A stretch of 64,000 nt of DNA from Roseovarius aestuariivivens (GCF_004761875.1 NZ_SJEY01000002.1:1-64000), one strand, 5' to 3'; positions 8,230-17,046 are shown, numbered from the stretch's first letter. The notes: a model not told the origin generated them from the sequence alone. Numbers and translations: made by a program.

Positions 8230-8976
8230 TCACACGGGCTGCACGGTCGGGCGGAACAGGATCTCGTTCACATCGACGTTTTCCGGCTGCGACACGGCGA
8301 AGGACACCATGTCGGCCATCGTGCTGGCCGGCACCGCGATATGCTTGACGAAGTCGCGCACGTTATCGCCAAGCTCGGGCTCGGTGATGTGCTGGGTCAG
8401 TTCGGTATCCACTGCGCCCGGCGAAATCACGGTGACGCGCACGTTGTAATCCTTGACCTCCTGCCGCAGCCCTTCGGAGAGCGAGCGCACGGCGTGTTTG
8501 GTGGCGCAATAGACCGCGCCCGAGGCGACGGTGATATGGCCGTAGACAGAGGACACGTTGATGACGTGGCCCGACTTCTGTTCCTTGAAGATCGGCAGCA
8601 CGGCGGCGATGCCGTAAAGCGTGCCCTTCACGTTGACGTCGATCATCTGGTCCCACTCGTCGATTTTCAGGCTTTCGAGCGGCGAGAGCGGCATCAGCCC
8701 CGCATTGTTGAAGATCACGTCAACGCGTCCGAACGTGTCCTTTGCCTTGGCAACAAGCGCCTGCACGTCGTCGAGCTTGGTCACGTCTGTTTCCACCGCG
8801 ACAGCCTCGCCGCCCGCGTCGGTGATGTCCTTGACGATGCTGTCGAGCCGGTCCTTGCGTCGCGCGCCTAGGGCGAGCTTGGCGCCTTTCGCGGCCAGAT
8901 CTCGGGCCGTGGCCTCGCCCATCCCCGAAGATCCGCCGGTGATCACAATGACTTTTCCTGTGATGTTGTCGGTCAT
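8230..8976 (-). CDS. Short-chain dehydrogenase/reductase
   Basis: A 248-residue classical SDR oxidoreductase. It has the Rossmann glycine motif TGGSSGMGEATA near residue 13, NNAG at about 90, the catalytic Ser in INVSSVYG, and YCATK. It should use NAD(P)H; Arg residues after the second strand (GARRKDR) favour NADPH. The substrate is unknown. It is the first gene on the minus arm of an accessory cluster with cupins and a carboxymuconolactone-decarboxylase-like gene. Confidence 0.9.
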   Translation of the reverse strand: MTDNITGKVIVITGGSSGMGEATARDLAAKGAKLALGARRKDRLDSIVKDITDAGGEAVAVETDVTKLDDVQALVAKAKDTFGRVDVIFNNAGLMPLSPLESLKIDEWDQMIDVNVKGTLYGIAAVLPIFKEQKSGHVINVSSVYGHITVASGAVYCATKHAVRSLSEGLRQEVKDYNVRVTVISPGAVDTELTQHITEPELGDNVRDFVKHIAVPASTMADMVSFAVSQPENVDVNEILFRPTVQPV

Positions 8977-9063
8977 GATATGTCCTTTCGTTTGGATGCA
9001 GGTGTTGCGCGGGCAAACCGTTTTGGCCCTGCCCAGTGTTACTTGAAGGGTGTCAGGAGAGGC

Positions 9064-9417
9064 CTACTCCGCCGTCTCGATCCGGACCGGGAACTCTCCG
9101 CCGCGCATCAGCGCGTCGATCGGCCCGTCGAAAGCGCCCAACCGCACGAGACCGCGCGAGCGCTGAAACGGTTTTCAGAAGATCGCGAGATTGCCCCAGG
9201 GCACATAAAGCGTGATATCGCCGGCCTTCGGCTCGTAGCTGTCCGGTGCGCCGGTGGTGTCCAGCGCGCGCGGCAGGTCCGCGACCTTTTCGATGCCGTG
9301 GTAGTCGCTCAGCGTCAGGTCGAGCGGCAGGAGCGCGGCAAAATCCTGTGCCACATGCGTTGCGTCGAGCGTGGCGGTCAGGGTCTCGTCCCCGACGATC
9401 ACTCTGATATGGGTCAT
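9064..9417 (-). pseudogene. Cyclophilin-like fold protein interrupted by in-frame TGA
   Basis: The protein reads MTHIRVIVGDETLTATLDAT...LLPLDLTLSDYHGIEK...AGDITLYVPWGNLAIF, matching the small bacterial cyclophilin-like fold family. A TGA at 9175-9177 follows, then in the same frame KPFQRSRGLVRLGAFDGPID and a tail FPVRIETAE before a TAG at 9064. That tail is what the family normally has (gly-leu-val-x-leu-gly..phe-pro-val-arg-ile). The gene thus carries one nonsense codon near residue 81 of 117. I chose ATG 9417 because AGGAGG stands 5 bp before it. A longer start at 9519 would add a signal-peptide-like leader. Confidence 0.7.
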
Positions 9418-9595
9418 TGCGGCCTCCTGTTTCAGTTCGGTTACCTGTGCGGCAGGCAGATGGCTGATCGTCAGCACCGCGACAGCCAGACTGGCAAGTC
9501 CTGTCTTCGTCCCGTTCATGGTCGATCACCCTCGTTGATGAGGGGGGATATACGTCGAAGACCGCGCCGGATAATCCCCCATGTATCTCTACCTC

Positions 9596-9614
9596 TCATG
9601 AGGCCGCCTCATGA
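9596..9614. promoter_or_regulatory. Inverted repeat TCATGAGGC-C-GCCTCATGA
   Basis: Perfect 9-bp arms separated by one base, in the divergent promoter region between the cyclophilin-like gene and the cupin gene. It looks like a dimeric regulator site, but the regulator is unknown. Confidence 0.45.
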
Positions 9615-9645
9615 ATGCCGGGGATTGTACAGGCAAAGGTTGGGC

Positions 9646-9661
9646 GGTTCATTTATGAACC
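9646..9661. promoter_or_regulatory. Inverted repeat GGTTCAT-TT-ATGAACC
   Basis: A second perfect palindrome, 7-bp arms with a 2-bp spacer, 32 bp from the first one in the same divergent intergenic region. It may be an operator for the cupin cluster. Confidence 0.4.
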
Positions 9662-9784
9662 CTCCTCATGTCCGCATCCGGTTTGCGCCCCATTATCCGC
9701 ACAAACCCAGGTCCTAGCTTTCACGCTATGAAAGGCCGGTCGCGGTGATCGGCCCCAGCACACAGGCAGCAGGAAACAATTCAA

Positions 9785-10249
9785 ATGACACGGATACTGG
9801 GACCCACACTTGCGCTTGGGCTTGCCGCGCCCGGCGCCTTCGCGCAATCCATGGACTTAACCCGCGCGGGAGAACAGGACGGCTTTATCGGCGATGCGGA
9901 GCTATTCACCGGCACCGCCTATATCGAGCCGGTCTTTCCCGCGAACGAGCCCTTCGCCGTGAACGCCGGAAAGGTGACCTTCCTGCCGGGCGCGCGGTCG
10001 GCCTGGCACACGCATCCGGCAGGACAAATGCTGATCGTGACCGAAGGTACCGGCTGGGTGCAGGAGCGCGGGCAAGAGCGCGAGGTCATGCAGGCCGGTG
10101 ATGTGGTCTGGTGCCCGCCGGATGTCGAGCACTGGCATGGTGCGACCGACAGCACTGCGGTGACCCATATCGCGGTCCAGCAATTCGCGGACGGTGAAAA
10201 TGTCGTCTGGGGTGAGCATGTGACCGACGCCGAATACGGGGCAGAGTAA
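9785..10249 (+). CDS. Secreted cupin protein (hydroxynitrile-lyase-like subgroup)
   Basis: A 154-residue protein with a signal peptide (about residues 1-20, ending GAFAQS), so probably periplasmic. The single cupin barrel has metal-ligand motifs [20 protein letters not shown] and PDVEHWHGATDS. The layout of His-x-His, Gln and a second His cluster matches the small Mn/Fe cupins that include bacterial hydroxynitrile lyases. It is closely related to the cytoplasmic cupin at 12821, so the cluster holds a secreted and a cytosolic version. True activity is unknown. Confidence 0.8.
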   Translation: MTRILGPTLALGLAAPGAFAQSMDLTRAGEQDGFIGDAELFTGTAYIEPVFPANEPFAVNAGKVTFLPGARSAWHTHPAGQMLIVTEGTGWVQERGQEREVMQAGDVVWCPPDVEHWHGATDSTAVTHIAVQQFADGENVVWGEHVTDAEYGAE

Positions 10250-10375
10250 AAGCGTCCGCGCCGCCCCGTCATGTCATGTGTCGGGGCGGCATAATTCTTC
10301 GACACATGAAGAAGCGACATATATCCTGAAGGGCAAACCAACGTGATCATCGATCCGCAGATCCAGGGCGCCCTC

Positions 10376-11272
10376 ATGCTTCGAGAGAAAATCCAGGACC
10401 TTATCGCGCTGGCCGCCGTGGCCGGAGAGCGCAGCTTTACCCGCGCCGCCGCGCGACTGAACGTGTCACAATCCGCGCTGAGCCATACGATCAAGGGTCT
10501 GGAGAAGCGCCTTGGTCTGCGGCTTCTGACGCGCACGACACGATCCGTCGCACCGACGCTGGAGGGCGAAGATCTGCTCGCCACGCTGAACCCCTGCCTG
10601 GAATAGATCGAGGCCCGGCTGCACGCGCTCAACGACTCGCAAGGCGCGCCGTCGGGCACGGTGCGGATCGTGGGCGTGGAATACGCCATCGAGTCCCTGC
10701 TTTGGCCCAAGCTGTCGCCGGTTCTGAAGGACCATCCCGATGTGAAGATCGAGTTCGTGATGGATTATGGCTATACCGATCTGGCCGAAAGCCCGTGTGA
10801 TGCGGGCGTGCGCTATGGCGATCAGGTGAGCGAGTGGATGATCGCCATGCGGATCGGCCCGGATGAGCGCACGGTCTGCGTCGGCGCGCCGGCCTATTTC
10901 GACACGGCGGGCACGCCCGAAATGCCGCAGGACCTGACCAGACACCAATGCATCAACCTGCGCCTCAGCAACCATGGCGCGCTTTATGCGTGGGAGTTCG
11001 AAGACAGGGACGGCAACGAGATCCGGGTCAAGGTGCAAGGCCAGGCGATTTTCAACACGATCAATCCGGTGCTGCGGGCCGCAAAAGATGGTCATGGTCT
11101 GGCCCTTGTCCCTGAGCGCCTTGCGCAGGAGCATCTTGACAGCGGAGCGCTGCGCCTCTGTCTCGGGGACTATTCACCTTATTTCCCGGGCTTCCACCTC
11201 TACTATCCCAGCCGACAACGCCCATCCTCGGCCTTTGGTGTGGTGCTCGATGCGCTGCGCGAAAAAGGCTGA
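10376..11272 (+). pseudogene. LysR regulator interrupted by in-frame TAG
   Basis: The first 76 codons give a normal LysR helix-turn-helix (ERSFTRAAARLNVSQSALSH, EKRLGLRLLTRTTRSVAPT). A TAG at 10604-10606 then stops translation. The same frame continues as IEARLHALNDSQGAPSGTVR and a complete substrate-binding domain to a TGA at 11270. A single CAG to TAG change (Gln at this place is common) would explain it. A re-start at 10661 would yield only the effector domain. The gene probably controlled the surrounding cupin cluster before it was inactivated. Confidence 0.75.
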
Positions 11273-11379
11273 GGATTAATGCACCGGGATCATGAATGGT
11301 TTGAGCATCCCCGCCATTAAGGCCGAGGCCCATCGCACCATATCAGGAGGAGACAACAGCGAACCAAGGAGATCCTCCG

Positions 11380-12141
11380 ATGAAGACCATTCTCACCGCC
11401 TCCGCTCTTGGCCTGCTAACCGGTGCCGCCATGGCGCAGGATGCGGCCAAGACCCTCCCAGAAGACGTGGGCAAGGTCGCCCCGGCGCTTGAAGCCTATT
11501 CCGACAACACCCTTTTCGGCAAGGTCTGGACAGATGAGACGATGTCGCCGCGAGACCGGGCGCTTGTCACGTTTGCGGCGCTGATGACCCGGCAAGAAAC
11601 CGGCGCTTTGGCCGATCATGTCGCGCTGGCCCTTGATGCCGGTGTGACAGCGGCCGAGATTTCCGAGACGATCACCCATCTGGCCTTTTACACCGGGTGG
11701 GGCAATGCGACCGCTGCTGCAACCGCCGCAGCGCCGGTTTTTGAGGCGCGCGGCATCACCGCCGAGGACCTTCCGGCGGTAGACCCCGAGTTGCTGGGCT
11801 ATGACGAGGAAGCCGAGGCAAACCGCCAGGACTTCGTGCAGGGCACCTATGGCGGCGTCAGCCAAGGCGTGGTCGACGACACCGAGCAGTTGCTGTTCCT
11901 CGATCTCTGGCGCCGTCCCGCGCTGGCGCCGCGCGACCGGAGCCTCGCGACCGTCGCCGCGCTCATCGCGGCCGGCCAGGCAGAGCAGATGACCTTTCAC
12001 CTCAACCGCGCGATGGACAACGGCCTGACGCAGGACGAGGCCGGCGCGATGCTCTCGCACTTGGCGTATTATGCGGGCTGGCCGAAGGTCTTTTCTGCCA
12101 TGCCGGTGGCCAAGGACGTGTTTGAGAAACGCGCAGAGTAA
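11380..12141 (+). CDS. Secreted carboxymuconolactone decarboxylase-like protein
   Basis: A 253-residue protein with a signal peptide (TILTASALGLLTGAAMAQ) and two CMD domains. The first contains MSPRDRALVTFAALMTRQET and ITHLAFYTGWGNATAA; the second contains ALAPRDRSLATVAALIAAGQ and LSHLAYYAGWPKVFSA. The usual CXXC of the AhpD subgroup is absent, so peroxidatic activity is unlikely and the gamma-CMD type (lactone or hydrolase-like) is more plausible. It heads a plus-strand run with an NAD(P)-binding protein and a cupin. Similar sets of CMD and cupin genes are common in bacteria, but the pathway is not known. Confidence 0.8.
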   Translation: MKTILTASALGLLTGAAMAQDAAKTLPEDVGKVAPALEAYSDNTLFGKVWTDETMSPRDRALVTFAALMTRQETGALADHVALALDAGVTAAEISETITHLAFYTGWGNATAAATAAAPVFEARGITAEDLPAVDPELLGYDEEAEANRQDFVQGTYGGVSQGVVDDTEQLLFLDLWRRPALAPRDRSLATVAALIAAGQAEQMTFHLNRAMDNGLTQDEAGAMLSHLAYYAGWPKVFSAMPVAKDVFEKRAE

Positions 12142-12166
12142 ACCTCTTGCCGGCGAGGGAAACGCT

Positions 12167-12802
12167 ATGAAGATCGGAATTCTCGGCTCCGGCCTGATGG
12201 GATCGCAACTGGGCCGTATCTGGGCCGCTTCCAGGCATGATGTGCTGTTCTCATATGCCCGAAACAAGACCAAGCTGGACATGCTCGCCAGAGAATATGG
12301 CGCATTGAGCGGACGGGTGGACGAAGCCGTGCGCTACGCCGATGCCCTTCTTCTCGCGGTTCATTGGTCTCGTATTCCCGACGTGCTTGAACAGGCCGGC
12401 TCGCTCAAGGACAAGATCGTGCTGAATTGCAGCGTGCCCTTGAACGACGCGAATACCGAGCTTGTTCTCGGCACGAACACCTCGGGAGCGGAAGAACTGG
12501 CACGCATGCGTCCCGAGGCGCGGTGGGTGTCATGCTTCAACACCGTGCCGTCCGAAGCTTTTGCGCCGGTCTTCGCCCGCAAAGGACAAATGCCCCCGCC
12601 CCAGGTTTTGACCTACGGGGACGATCCATCGGCCAAGAAGATCGCTCAAAAGCTGATCCGCGACGCGGGTTTCGAACCGCTGGACGCAGGGCCTTTGCGG
12701 ACCGCGAGGTTCGCGGAACCCTTCGCCATGGTGACGGCGGAACTGGCCTATTCCCATTCGGGCGGCCCGGCATTGACCTATCGTTTCACGAAATTGCGCT
12801 GA
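12167..12802 (+). CDS. NAD(P)-binding protein, F420/NADP oxidoreductase type
   Basis: A 211-residue Rossmann protein that begins KIGILGSGLMGSQLGRIWAA (GxGxxG) and resembles the NADPH:F420 oxidoreductase-like family. Most bacterial members do not use F420 and their substrates are unknown. The ATG at 12167 follows a GGCGAGGGA site 26 bp after the CMD stop, so both are likely in one transcript. The C-terminal half contains WVSCFNTVPSEAFAP, common in this family. Confidence 0.75.
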   Translation: MKIGILGSGLMGSQLGRIWAASRHDVLFSYARNKTKLDMLAREYGALSGRVDEAVRYADALLLAVHWSRIPDVLEQAGSLKDKIVLNCSVPLNDANTELVLGTNTSGAEELARMRPEARWVSCFNTVPSEAFAPVFARKGQMPPPQVLTYGDDPSAKKIAQKLIRDAGFEPLDAGPLRTARFAEPFAMVTAELAYSHSGGPALTYRFTKLR

Positions 12803-12820
12803 CAGCGCGGGAAGGGAAAA

Positions 12821-13219
12821 ATGAAGATCACCAGATCCGGCAGCAACGCATCACAACCCGGTCCAGAGGATTATTTCACCGGAAAAGTGCGGCTCGATCC
12901 GCTTTTCACAGCCGAAGACCCCGGCAGAACCAGCGGCGCGCACGTCACCTTCGAACCCGGCGCAAGAACGGCCTGGCACACGCACCCGGCCGGTCAAACG
13001 CTGATCGTGACGTTCGGGCGTGGCCGAGTGCGGCGCGAAGGTGGGCCGGTCGAAGAGATCAGCCAGGGCGATGTGGTCTGGTTTCCGGCTGGCGAAAAAC
13101 ACTGGCATGGCGCATCGCCGGAAACGGCCATGAGCCATATCGCCATACAGGAAAGCATAGACGGCACACCTGTCACCTGGATGGAGAAGGTCTCGGATAA
13201 AGACTACAACGGCGTTTGA
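12821..13219 (+). CDS. Cupin protein resembling bacterial hydroxynitrile lyase
   Basis: A 132-residue single-domain cupin without a signal peptide. Its line-up with characterised manganese cupin hydroxynitrile lyases is close throughout: [11 protein letters not shown] at the start, [20 protein letters not shown] with the His-x-His and Gln metal ligands, then [20 protein letters not shown]. Those enzymes split or form cyanohydrins. Here a physiological role is unknown, and the annotation is by similarity in metal site and length. It lies 18 bp after the NAD(P)-binding gene. Confidence 0.75.
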   Translation: MKITRSGSNASQPGPEDYFTGKVRLDPLFTAEDPGRTSGAHVTFEPGARTAWHTHPAGQTLIVTFGRGRVRREGGPVEEISQGDVVWFPAGEKHWHGASPETAMSHIAIQESIDGTPVTWMEKVSDKDYNGV

Positions 13220-13356
13220 GCCTGCCCGGTGGATGGAAATGGATCACCTGGTTCGTTTCCGGCTTCTTAGGCAGGCGGAGATCGGGCATTCGGCTTTCGT
13301 CCAGCGAAGGGCGGCACTGGGCCGCTACGCGCAATCCGGATTAGCGCTTGTCCGGC

Positions 13357-13713
13357 TCAAATCTTCGTCTTCGACACGGCGGTTGCCGCATCGCCGGTGT
13401 TGGGCTCGCCAATCGGTTCAATGAGAAGCAAATGAACCTCTTCATCGGCGACGGGCCGATGCTCGACGCCCTTGGGCACAACGAAGAGTTCGCCCGGTCC
13501 TAGCACCACATCGCGATCGCGCAGCTCGATCCGCAACGTGCCGGACAGCACCAGAAAGAAGTCGTCGGTTTCATCGTGCTTGTGCCAGTTAAACGCCCCA
13601 TGTGCCTTGACCACCATGACATCACAATCATTGAATCGAGAGATGATTTTGGGGCTCCAGTGCTCTGAAAATGTGGAGAGTTTCTGGGTCAGATTGACGG
13701 CATCGCTGGTCAT
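13357..13713 (-). CDS. Small cupin domain protein
   Basis: A 118-residue cupin of a different type from the two plus-strand cupins. Key parts are FNWHKHDETDDFFLVLSGTL (metal ligands His-x-His, Glu/Asp) and ELFVVPKGVEHRPVADEEVH. It belongs to the generic mannose-6-phosphate-isomerase-like cupin group. It is convergent with the cupin at 12821 and closes the accessory cluster. Function not predictable. Confidence 0.8.
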   Translation of the reverse strand: MTSDAVNLTQKLSTFSEHWSPKIISRFNDCDVMVVKAHGAFNWHKHDETDDFFLVLSGTLRIELRDRDVVLGPGELFVVPKGVEHRPVADEEVHLLLIEPIGEPNTGDAATAVSKTKI

Positions 13714-14057
13714 GAGGTGCAGGTCCTTTGTAATATGTCGAGCGCTTTGTCGTTTGTTGGTCCGAAGGCTAGCCGCAGCAGAGTGGTTGCGCCATTCTTC
13801 GCGGACGGGTGACCGATTGCCGAAACAGGTGAACCAGGCCGAGAATGCGGATGGCCTGATCGTTTTCGGTGCGGCCCAGTAAAAAAGAATACTCCTCCGG
13901 CGGGAGTGTTTGATCCAGAAAGACGTCGAAGCGCGCCTTTCTGATTCTTCTTGGCGAAAATACTCATTCCACGTCGGCCATTCTGCACCCCGTTAATCAC
14001 TTTCCGCGCCGCGCGGCCCATGGCATACCTGCGCCATCTGCAAGAACGGAGCGCGCC
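13714..14057. other. Intergenic region with REP-like motifs
   Basis: No gene seen in these 344 bp before polA. It contains an imperfect hairpin AATACTCC..GGGAGTGTTT at about 13889-13911 and, at 13945-13960, the 16-mer TTCTTCTTGGCGAAAA followed by TACTC. The same 16-mer recurs at 49689-49704. These look like members of a short palindromic repeat family scattered between genes in this group. Confidence 0.45.
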
Positions 14058-16862
14058 ATGGCATTCGGTAAAGGCTGTCACCTGCATCTCATCGACGGCT
14101 CGGCCTTCATCTTTCGCGCCTTTCACGCGCTGCCGCCGCTGACGCGCAAATCCGACGGGATGCCGGTGGGCGCGGTGCAGGGCTTCTGCGACATGCTGCG
14201 CCGCTACGTGGACCGCGATCACGGGTCGGATGCGCCCACCCATATCGCCGTGATCTTCGACAAGGGCAGCCACACCTTCCGCAACGACCTTTATGAAGAC
14301 TACAAGGCCAACCGCGACGAGATGCCCGAGGACCTGCGCCCGCAGATCCCGCTCACGCGCCGCGCCACAGAAGCCTTCAACATCGCCTGCAAGGAGATGG
14401 AAGGCTATGAGGCCGACGACATCATTGCGACCCTGGCCTGCCAGGCGCGCGACGCCGGCGGGCGCGTCACGATCGTCAGTTCCGACAAGGATCTCATGCA
14501 GCTTGTGGGCGGGGGCGTCGAGATGTTCGACGCCATGAAGAACCGCCGCATCGACAGCGAAGGCGTGGAAGAGAAATTCGGTGTCGGCCCGGACAAGGTG
14601 GTGGACGTGCAGGCGCTGGCGGGCGATTCGGTCGACAACATTCCCGGCGCGCCCGGCATCGGCATCAAGACCGCGGCGCTTCTCATCAATGAATACGGCA
14701 CGCTGGAGGAGCTTCTGGACCGCGCCGAGGAGATCCCGCAGCCCAAGCGGCGCGAAACGCTTCTTGAAAAGCGAGACCAGATCGAGCTCTCGAAGAAGCT
14801 GGTGCAGCTCGATTGCGAAACGCCGCTCGACTTTACCATCGACGATCTGGAACTGCGTGATCCCGATGTGGACAAGCTGATGGCGTTTCTGGCCGAGATG
14901 GAGTTCCGCACCCTGTCAAAGCGCATCGCCGACGCGCTGGACGTAGAGCCGCCGGTGATAGAGGACACCAACCCGGCGGGCGCCAACCCCGACGAGCAGA
15001 GCGCGCCCGACTGGCCCAAGATCGATCCGGACACGTACGAGACCGTCACCGACATGGAGGCGCTGCAGACCTGGATCGATCGGATCAACGCGCGGGGCTA
15101 CGTGGCGGTCGACACCGAGACGACGTCGCTCAACGAGATGCAGGCCGAGCTTGTGGGGATCTGCCTTGCCGTCGAAGTGGGGCAGGCCTGCTACATCCCG
15201 TTGGCGCACAAGGATGGGACCGCCGACGATCTTTTCGGCTCGGAGGCGATCCTGGACGGGCAACTGGACCGTGACGAGGTGTTGAAGGCGCTCAAGCCCG
15301 TCTTCGAGGACGACGCCGTTCTAAAGATCGGCCAGAACATGAAATACGACGCAAAGATTCTCGCCAATTACGGCGTCGAGATCACGCCCATCGACGACAC
15401 GATGTTGATGTCCTACGCGCTCAACTCGGGTTTGCATGGGCATGGGATGGACACCTTGTCGGAACGGTACCTCGGCCACGCACCCATCCCGATCAAGGAG
15501 CTTCTGGGCTCGGGCAAATCCGCCATCACCTTCGACCGGGTGCCGATCGAGACCGCCACGCGCTATGCGGCCGAGGACGCGGATATCACCCTGCGCCTTT
15601 GGCACACGTTCAAGCCGCAACTGCACCGTACGAAGGTCACGACCGTCTACGAGACGCTGGAACGCCCGCTGGTGCCCGTGCTGGCGCAGATGGAGCGCGC
15701 GGGCATCCTCGTGGACAAAGGGACGCTGTCGAAGATGTCCAATGCCTTCGCCCAGAAGATGGCGCAGCTGGAGGACGAGATCCACGAACTGGCGGGCGAG
15801 AAATTCAACGTCGGTTCCCCCAAGCAGCTGGGCGAGATCCTTTTCGACAAGATGGGGCTGGAGGGCGGCAAGAAGGGCAAGACCGGCGCCTATGCCACGG
15901 GGGCCGATGTGCTGGAGGATCTGGCGACCGAGCATGACCTGCCCGCGCGCGTTCTCGACTGGCGGCAGGTATCCAAGCTGAAATCGACCTACACAGACGC
16001 GTTGCAGGATCATATCGACCCCGATACGGGCCGGGTCCATACCTCATACGTGCAGACCGGCGCCAGCACGGGCCGGCTGGCCTCGACCGATCCGAACCTG
16101 CAGAACATCCCCATACGCACCGAAGAAGGCCGGCGCATCCGCGAGGCCTTTGTGGCGGGCGAGGGCAAGGTTCTTCTGTCGCTGGACTATTCCCAGATCG
16201 AGCTCCGCATCCTGGCGCATGTTGCCGACATCGCCCAGCTCAAGGAGGCGTTCCGCGAGGGGCAGGACATTCACGCAATGACCGCGTCAGAGATGTTCGA
16301 CGTACCGATGGACGAGATGACACCCGAGGTGCGCCGCCGCGCCAAGGCGATCAATTTCGGGGTGATCTACGGCATCTCGGGCTTTGGGCTTGCCCGCAAC
16401 CTGCGCATCCCGCGCGCCGAGGCCCAGGGATTCATCGACCGGTATTTCGAGCGCTTCCCCGGTATCAGGGATTACATGGACGACACGGTGAATTTCGCCA
16501 AGGAGCACGGGTTCGTGCAGACGCTATTCGGCCGCAAGATCCACACGCCAGAGATTTCCGCCAAGGGGCCGCGCGCGGGCTTTGCCCGGCGCGCGGCGAT
16601 CAACGCGCCCATTCAGGGCACTGCCGCCGACATCATCCGCCGCGCGATGATCCGGATGCCGAAAGCGATCGAGGACCTGCCCTGCAAGATGCTGTTGCAG
16701 GTGCATGACGAACTTCTCTTCGAGGTCGAGGAAGGCGCCGCCAACAAGGTGACCGAAGCGGCGCGCGAGATCATGCAAGGCGCCGCCGATCCGGCGGTCA
16801 AGATCGACGTGCCGCTGGTGGTGGAGGCCGGCGCGGGCAGGAACTGGGCCGAGGCACATTGA
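14058..16862 (+). CDS. polA: DNA polymerase I
   Basis: A 934-residue PolA, close to the 928 of E. coli, with all three domains. The 5'-3' exonuclease (residues 1 to ~310) starts HLIDGSAFIFRAFHALPPLT and has YEADDIIATLA. The 3'-5' proofreading domain keeps its acidic motif (VAVDTETTSL near 350, IGQNMKYDAKIL). The polymerase domain has LSLDYSQIELRILAH near 704, RRRAKAINFGVIYG and VHDELLFEVE near 880. It fills gaps in repair and removes Okazaki primers. The ATG at 14058 follows GGAG by six bases. Confidence 0.97.
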   Translation: MAFGKGCHLHLIDGSAFIFRAFHALPPLTRKSDGMPVGAVQGFCDMLRRYVDRDHGSDAPTHIAVIFDKGSHTFRNDLYEDYKANRDEMPEDLRPQIPLTRRATEAFNIACKEMEGYEADDIIATLACQARDAGGRVTIVSSDKDLMQLVGGGVEMFDAMKNRRIDSEGVEEKFGVGPDKVVDVQALAGDSVDNIPGAPGIGIKTAALLINEYGTLEELLDRAEEIPQPKRRETLLEKRDQIELSKKLVQLDCETPLDFTIDDLELRDPDVDKLMAFLAEMEFRTLSKRIADALDVEPPVIEDTNPAGANPDEQSAPDWPKIDPDTYETVTDMEALQTWIDRINARGYVAVDTETTSLNEMQAELVGICLAVEVGQACYIPLAHKDGTADDLFGSEAILDGQLDRDEVLKALKPVFEDDAVLKIGQNMKYDAKILANYGVEITPIDDTMLMSYALNSGLHGHGMDTLSERYLGHAPIPIKELLGSGKSAITFDRVPIETATRYAAEDADITLRLWHTFKPQLHRTKVTTVYETLERPLVPVLAQMERAGILVDKGTLSKMSNAFAQKMAQLEDEIHELAGEKFNVGSPKQLGEILFDKMGLEGGKKGKTGAYATGADVLEDLATEHDLPARVLDWRQVSKLKSTYTDALQDHIDPDTGRVHTSYVQTGASTGRLASTDPNLQNIPIRTEEGRRIREAFVAGEGKVLLSLDYSQIELRILAHVADIAQLKEAFREGQDIHAMTASEMFDVPMDEMTPEVRRRAKAINFGVIYGISGFGLARNLRIPRAEAQGFIDRYFERFPGIRDYMDDTVNFAKEHGFVQTLFGRKIHTPEISAKGPRAGFARRAAINAPIQGTAADIIRRAMIRMPKAIEDLPCKMLLQVHDELLFEVEEGAANKVTEAAREIMQGAADPAVKIDVPLVVEAGAGRNWAEAH

Positions 16863-16883
16863 GGCCGCGCTGAAGCACGGCCT
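16862..16883. terminator. Hairpin between polA and the CXXCH peptide gene
   Basis: AGGCCG-c-GCT / AGC-a-CGGCCT forms a near-perfect stem directly after the polA stop. It could serve both convergent genes. There is no T tract, so confidence is limited. Confidence 0.35.
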
Positions 16884-16896
16884 ACGGGTGGTCGCC

Positions 16897-17046
16897 TTAG
16901 CTTCCGTGACAAAGGCTGCAGGTGGCCGCCGCGCGATCGGCCCATGTGCCGGACCCTTGCGATGCGCTGATCAGCGTTGCGTGGATGCCAAGCCCAGCAC
17001 CGAAAAAGATACCGAGGGCCAGAAGGCCGATGAGGATGCGTTTCAT
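16897..17046 (-). CDS. 49-residue membrane-anchored CXXCH peptide
   Basis: A small gene too short for usual callers. It begins MKRILIGLLALGIFFGAGLG, a single N-terminal membrane segment or uncleaved signal. After a short linker it ends with AATCSLCHGS, which contains a haem c attachment motif CXXCH three residues before the C-terminal Ser. A strong ribosome site GGGAGGAG lies 7 bases before the ATG. It is convergent with polA and divergent from the membrane protein at 17212. If haem is attached this would be a minimal cytochrome c-like peptide with no room for a normal fold; the axial ligand would need to come from a partner. Function unknown. Confidence 0.65.
   Translation of the reverse strand: MKRILIGLLALGIFFGAGLGIHATLISASQGSGTWADRAAATCSLCHGS

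Noticed and set aside
9064..9417. TGA read as selenocysteine in the cyclophilin-like gene
   Set aside because: No stable hairpin of the bacterial SECIS type at the needed distance after TGA was seen, and the family has no Cys/Sec site there. Nonsense mutation is simpler.
10376..11272. Genetic recoding of TAG
   Set aside because: Intact genes in the window end in TAG (for example at 17683-17685 and 25851-25853), so TAG is a normal stop here.
13945..13960. A 16-mer shared with 49689-49704 as a specific regulatory link
   Set aside because: TTCTTCTTGGCGAAAA looks like part of a common intergenic repeat in this bacterial group rather than a regulon signal for polA and tauR.
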